Of a DNA stretch of 64,000 nucleotides, positions 59,297-64,000 are shown piece after piece. Below the pieces are notes generated by a model, which worked only from the letters and a program-made list of their open reading frames with translations, was not told the DNA's origin and ran no database searches. Source of the stretch: Oryza sativa Japonica Group (Eukaryota; Streptophyta; Magnoliopsida; Poales; Poaceae); contig NC_089035.1 of the NCBI RefSeq assembly GCF_034140825.1, forward strand, positions 31,415,501 to 31,479,500, in the 5' to 3' direction. The number at the start of each line of letters is the position of its first letter. The stretch's first letter is position 1. The position numbers were made by a program, and so were the translations under genes.

Positions 59297-60778
59297 ATGT
59301 TAGGGTTTGGGTTAGGGTTGGGGCGATGCCCAGGCGACTGGGTGACAGCTTCCTTCCTCCCTCCTTGGCGATGGAGTTTGATGGAGACTTTCTCCGATGT
59401 GCTTATGGAGTCTGCAGGTTTTACGCCTGCTTTTGGCAAGATCCTTGCCGGATGGGATTATGGTGGATCATCTAGCCCTACAATAGGCTTTCGATGCTGC
59501 CGGGTATCTCAAATGAAATTTCCAAGACCTGAAGTTGTTGGTATTCGGCCTAGAGCCCATGCTCCCTGTGGCAAATTCCATAGCGTACCAGACATACTTT
59601 GGATGGGTTCACATCGTCTGCCGTTTTGGCTGACGGCAAACATTGCCGTTGCCTTCATCCCTGCCACACATCCTTCTGTCAACAGCTGCATATAGTGATC
59701 CCACCATTTGTGATTAATTAGGGATTACTAATCAACAGAATCACTTATTTCTCTTCCCAAAAAATCAGCAAATAGAATCTCAGCGGCAAAGCGCGCGGGA
59801 ACAAAAGCAGAGCAGAGGGAAAGCTCCTGCTTTTTGGCGCCAAGAATATGGATCGACACCAAATGTCTATTCACCCAGGAACAGCAGAACCAGAACAACA
59901 AAATCTTTTATCAGATGGATGTGAGTTGTATTATGAAGGATTTCAGCAGTAGCTTCATTTCGCTGCTAGTTTTTGGATGAAAAATACTCTATCTGGGACA
60001 TAGTAGTAGTGCAGCAATGCTATTTTTGTCAAATAAATACTTAAATATTTTATAAGACATATACTATTGTTCAGGTATTTGAATAGCTTCTTAGTATAAC
60101 AGAAGCTTGCTTTGCTGTAGTATTTTGCTCTGCTCTGCTCTGCTTCTGTCAGTTGATCCATTTCTTGGCGCCAAAAAGCATGAGCTTTCCCTCTGCTCTA
60201 TTTTTGTTCTCGCGCGCTTTGCCCCTGAGATTCTATTTGCTGATTTTCTTTGAAAGAGAAATAAGTGATTCTGCTGATTAGTAGTCCCTAATTAATCACA
60301 AATGGTGGGACCACTGCATGCATCCGTTGATAAAAAGATGTGTGGCAGGGATGAATGTAACGGCAATGTTTGCCGTCAGCCAAAACGGCAGACGATGTGA
60401 ACCCACTTCGGATCGGTTAGCGTCTGGTTTTCTGGAGATCTGATCTACAGAAGTTTCCTTGGAATGTTTACGGGGGAGAAAAGGACTCGGTTGAAAAAAA
60501 TCCTTTATAAGGATCGATTTGCTAAGGTTTTGATAGCGTTGCAGAAGATCCAATCCAAGGAGAGGGAGATGCCCGAGTTAGCCTACATTGTCAGAGAGGT
60601 TGCAGACTTGCTTTCTGGAAAAAGGGAGATTTTGCTTTGGAAAATTCATTGTAGCCAAAATCTTGTTAGTCATACGCTAGCCATTAAGGGCCGCTGTGAG
60701 TCCCTTTCTAGATTTTGTTTAGAAAATGATTATTCTTTTATTTCTCATCTTGTAAGCGAGGACTATTATCCTGAGTAA
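59297..60778 (+). mobile_element. Possible LINE-type remnant split by a Mutator-like element
   Basis: The right part (60405-60778) can encode IREVADLLSGKREILLWKIH-like sequence: REVADLLSGKREILLWKIHC and SQNLVSHTLAIKGRCESLSR, ending EDYYPE. I recall this style from RNase-H-like tails of plant non-LTR elements. The left part (59297-59604) may belong to the same unit. No reverse transcriptase motif is present. Assignment is weak. Confidence 0.35.
59605..60404. mobile_element. Mutator-like foldback element
   Basis: An 800-bp element with ends GGGTTCACATCGTCTGCCGT and its inverted copy. The arms stay similar for about 270 bp (TTTTGGCGCCAAGAA on both). Flanks ACTTTGGAT and ACTTCGGAT form a 9-bp near-duplicate. 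The spacer (59870-60150) is AT-rich and there is no transposase. Very long arms can form a large hairpin. Confidence 0.7.
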
Positions 60779-61031
60779 TATATTCCTTTTCCTCGCAAAA
60801 AAGAAAAACTAATTTCCAGGTTTAGATACTATTCAAAGAAATGTTCTTCTCCGAATCATAAATATTTGATTTTTAGTACTATATCTGAACAAACTTTTGA
60901 AACTTTAACAATCAGTAATTTTTTAAATATATAGTTTAAAACAAAAAAGCTATATGAGTAAATCGCATTGGCGGTACACGAACTTATCAGGTATGTGTAA
61001 TCTAGTGCACTAACTTATAAAACAATTATTT

Positions 61032-61551
61032 GAGTAAAGTGCATTAGCGGTCCTTAGACTTGTAGGGTTGTGTCATATAGGTCCCTAAACTCTCAAAATA
61101 CATATCAGGTCCTAAAACTTGTCAAAGTGTATCATTTAGGTCCCAAATCGATACATCCCCTCTAGAATCCTACGTGGTGCTGATGTGGCATACCACATGG
61201 ACGTGACGTGTCCTTTTTATTTTTTTTCTTCTTTTATTTTTCTTTTTCGTTTTCTTCTCATTCTTCTTTTTTTTTCCTTTCTTTTGCTCGGGTCACAGAG
61301 AAAGGAGACGAAAGGGAAAAAGAAAAAGAAAAAAAATTTAAATGGGTCCTATTTGTCAGTCAAAATGATGCCACGGCATGTCCATGTGGTATGCCACATC
61401 AACGCCACATAGAATGCTGAAGGGGTTGTGGCGATTTGGGACCTATATGACACACTATGACAAGTTCTAGGACTTGGATATGCATTTTGAGAGTTTAGGG
61501 ACCTAGATGACACACCCCTACAAGTTTAAGGACCGCCCGTATACTTTACTC
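61032..61551. mobile_element. Mutator-like MITE
   Basis: GAGTAAAGTGCATTAGCGGT and inverted GAGTAAAGTATACGGGCGGT, with long arms (GTCCCTAAACTCTCAAAATACATATC-like) of about 170 bp. Near-duplicate 9-bp flanks CAATTATTT/CGATTATTT. A related truncated end (GAGTAAATCGCATTGGCGGT, about 60958) lies just to its left. Confidence 0.75.
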
Positions 61552-61669
61552 CGATTATTTTGTTGTACGATCTTACCTAGGGTGCACGAACCAAGATTAG
61601 AAGGACATTATTACATGGCTAATCTTATAGATTTTATAGGTGTTGATTAGGATACTATGCAAATATATA

Positions 61670-61803
61670 CTCACTCTGTCTCATAATAAAAAGGATTTTG
61701 GTGGATGTGACATATCTTAGTACAATAAAACTGGACAGATAGTCTGTTCAGATTTATTATATCACATCTATCCAAAATCCCTTATATTATGGGACAAAGG
61801 GAG
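61670..61803. mobile_element. Stowaway-like MITE
   Basis: CTCACTCTGTCTCATAATAA ... TTATTATGGGACAAAGGGAG-type ends (right end reads TTATATTATGGGACAAAGGG), TA on both sides. Inner palindrome GTCCAG/CTGGAC-like around 61730. Confidence 0.75.
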
Positions 61804-61819
61804 TATCTAAAAAGTTTGC

Positions 61820-62085
61820 CTTTTAGGTCCTGTTCGTTTCTTCTACCATCATAGGATTAAATTTTGGATACTTGTGGCGCGCTTTTCAAACTGCTAAATG
61901 GTACATTTCGTGCGAAAATTTTCTATATGAAAGTTGCTCTAAAATATCAGATTAATCCATTTTCCAAGTTTGTAATAATTAAAACTCAATTAATCACACG
62001 TTATTACCACCTCGTTATATGTGAAACACTTAATCTTTATCTTTATCTTCATCTTCATCTTCTGGAGATTTAAACACCACCTTAG
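61820..62085. mobile_element. Rice MITE-like repeat
   Basis: Contains CAAACTGCTAAATGGT, TATATGAAAGTTGCTCTAAA and AATTAATCACACGTTATTAC, a common rice repeat to my knowledge. Ends near GGTCCTGTTCG and AACACCACCT. The superfamily is not settled. Confidence 0.5.
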
Positions 62086-62615
62086 ACATGCATATATTCA
62101 GTAAAAAGACAAAATGAGGCGTAGTGATTATATAGAACTAGACAAAGATATGAAAAACCGAGCTATGATACATGGGTTAGAAACATATGAAATTCATAGT
62201 TTCAACGATGAAGGAAAGTAGAGATGTTTATAATTATAGCTTGTCTTATGCATACTCACTGTATGTGTGTACGTCACATCCTAATTAACATCAACTTGAT
62301 AAAATTAACATTACCAAGCCATTTTGGTCCTTGTTCACACGAATTAGACAATTTCGTGTATCAAAGCGAGCGTTCTATAAGTTAGGTTAATGTACTAAAT
62401 TACATTCACATAACAAGGTTATGTATCACCACTACAATTTACTCAAACTATATCATAATACCATCAACTCATTTTTATAAACCTGTCTTACTATAAAATC
62501 AGTGCCCAAAGTATCAAAATTTGACCATAATTTATCCTAAATGTAAAAAATATCTACGATCGATTGGAGAATACATATACCATGGCAAAAGGTTCGAGAT
62601 TCAGATAGACAAAGA
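62086..62615. other. Spacer, nothing recognised
   Basis: AT-rich intergenic DNA without repeats or coding signal. Confidence 0.4.
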
Positions 62616-62752
62616 GGCAATTGCAAATTTACCACTATTTTGAATCGTTATTGCAAAACTGTCATTAGAAAATTACAAAAATACCACTAGAACTATTATT
62701 CGAGTGGCATCCTTACAATATTGAAAAAACCAGTAGCAAATTTGCAAATGCC
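62616..62752 (+). mobile_element. MITE with GGCAATTGCAAATTT ends, copy 2
   Basis: Near-identical in layout to 22133-22263 (shared ATCGTTATT, GAAAATTA, TTCGAGTGG, AATATTGAAAAAA). Confidence 0.65.
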
Positions 62753-63222
62753 CCCTTAGACAAAAGATACTCAACATATTCCAGGGAATATACGCTGAAG
62801 CTCGAAATCCCGTTAAGGTTTTGAACCAAACACTCCATCCTACAGAAACGAAATTTGCATGCTCATGCGGAGCAAACAAATAATGCATGATTTTTTGCGT
62901 AAGCCTCCAAAACTCGTACTGCAGTTCTCCAAATAAATGGGCAACTCACTGATCACTACTGACGATATAAAAGAGCCCGAAAATCTGCGAATCGGAGAAG
63001 AGATCCCGCACGGACACGGTGGGCCGGAGCAAAACACAGACCGTTGGATACGAAATGGACGGCCCGAACGAGACCCAGGATATAATACGCAGCGCAGAAG
63101 AAAATCAAACGGACCAACACGAAAACCCTCCTCCTCCGCCCAACCCCATTCCTTCTCACCCACTCTCTTCTCCCGCCGCCGCCGCCGGAGGAGGCGGCTC
63201 CTCGTCGTCGGCCTCGACGACC
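62753..63222 (+). promoter_or_regulatory. Upstream region of the right-edge gene
   Basis: GC-rich from about 62980. Includes a CCGCCGCCGCCGCCGGAG leader just before ATG 63223 and the shoulder of a promoter. No TATA box was recognised. Confidence 0.4.
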
Positions 63223-63609
63223 ATGGCACGGATCGTGTCGCGCGCCCTCCCGTTCGCCTCGCGCTCGCCGCAGCTCGGCGCGGCGCTGATACGCTCGGCG
63301 CCGATGCGCTGCCCGCCCCTCCCCGCCGCGGCGCCCACCGCCTCGCTGCTCTCCTGGCGCGGGTTCACGCCCTCCTCAGAGCCCTCGCGCTCGGCGCCGC
63401 CGCCACCGCCGCTGCCGATGCCGCCCTTCGCGGGGTTCCTCGCCGGCATCCGAAGCTTCCGCAGGGGTAGGCGCGGCCAGTCGGCGGCGAGGCGTGCGCA
63501 GCCCCAGGACCCCATCCCTTCACCCCCTCCCGCGCCGAAGGAGAGCGAGATCGAGCTCTACGCGCGAATCGGCATCGACGATGACACGCCCGAAGACCCC
63601 GAAGTGCTG
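63223..63609 (+). CDS. First exon of a probable mitochondrial protein (partial)
   Basis: ATG 63223 is in good context (GACCATGGCA). The exon encodes 129 residues and ends at 63609 before GTACGT; the rest lies beyond the window or after a long intron. The N-terminus is rich in Arg/Ala/Ser without acidic residues (MARIVSRALPFASRSPQLGA), the pattern of a mitochondrial presequence. A WRGFTPSSEPS-like region and a proline-rich spacer follow. The end SEIELYARIGIDDDTPEDPE looks like the start of a folded or conserved part. I do not recognise the family from this piece. An in-frame upstream ATG at 63052 could extend it but is less likely. Confidence 0.65.
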
Positions 63610-64000
63610 GTACGTACGCTACTCGTGGAACTTCTGTGCCAATAATATGTGGCTGTTTTAGATGAAGTCACCGGAATCACAGATTGAAATGTTCACAAGC
63701 TATAGCGCGGCATTCTCTGGTTTACTGGATGATTTATGCTCAATCGTTGTTGTACTATTTCTAATCAATGTAGAAAGTCCTGACTTTTACTCTTGTGATT
63801 TCTGCTCCAGTCCTTGTATGCTAATTTATGGTTAGCATATCGTAACTGTTGTCCCGAATTGGTTGTGTTTGCCATTCGCTAAAACGAATTGCACCCTTCA
63901 GGCAGCTGAGCATACACTTTCTTTGATCTAGAGGTAAACAAGTGGGCAATGTAGTCAGAAATCTTCGTTTCAAAGGAAGAAAGGTAGTCAGAACCTAAGT
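63610..64000 (+). other. First intron of the right-edge gene (start)
   Basis: Begins with the donor GTACGT and is T-rich, as plant introns are. No second exon is recognised before the window ends. Confidence 0.5.

Noticed and set aside
61185-61420. A 70-75 residue phenylalanine/lysine-rich frame
   Set aside because: It is low-complexity translation of the T/A-rich centre of a Mutator-like MITE.

Overview
This is nuclear DNA of a grass, almost certainly rice (Oryza). The genes have GC-rich first exons and canonical GT-AG introns. The spaces between genes are full of small DNA transposons typical of rice: Stowaway-like, Tourist/Harbinger-like, hAT-like, Mutator-like, CACTA and Helitron. No bacterial, organellar or CRISPR features were seen.

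Host genes, left to right: a proline-rich extensin-like receptor kinase (PERK, 3638-7177, +); an intronless plant tandem CCCH zinc-finger gene (8875-9552, +); a plant-mobile-domain (MAIL/MAIN-like) gene (13595-15624, +) with a displaced C-terminal reading frame to 16148; an ENTH/epsin clathrin adaptor (17140-20531, +); an unrecognised one-exon gene with a membrane segment (23074-23928, -); a cytosolic-type ATP-dependent phosphofructokinase (24505-29246, -, 14 exons); the alpha subunit of mitochondrial processing peptidase (35162-40198, -, 13 exons); a PTPMT1-like dual-specificity phosphatase (52819-55450, +, 6 exons); and the first exon of a probably mitochondrial protein that runs off the right edge (63223 onward, +). 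Exon models for PERK, epsin, PFK, MPP and PTPMT were assembled by hand. Each one closes in phase, giving 656, 628, 560, 499 and 341 residues.

The space between the MPP promoter and the PTPMT gene, and the flank between PFK and MPP, are a transposon graveyard. The most notable content is a set of Mutator-like elements with 9-bp target duplications. One (32708-34334) carries a BAHD acyltransferase fragment and sits inside a Stowaway-like element. A second (40434-42501) lies only 236 bp upstream of the MPP start codon and carries pieces of three unrelated regulatory genes: PP2C phosphatase, XBAT32-like ankyrin/RING ligase and BZR1/BES1. A third (42578-44164) lies 76 bp further on with cargo I could not identify. 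Two cargo-free or short Mutator-like elements lie at 59605-60404 and 61032-61551. A CACTA element (50035-51076) sits inside a Tourist-like element.

Two solo LTRs of the same LTR-retrotransposon family lie in opposite orientation near the two ends (13-756 and 58437-59134), each with its own 5-bp target duplication.

The genes do not form a pathway; they are ordinary neighbours on a plant chromosome. I found no convincing new enzyme or defence system. The most unusual material is the multi-gene Pack-MULE cargo, the possible in-frame intron (exitron) of the mobile-domain gene, and the unrecognised membrane-protein gene.
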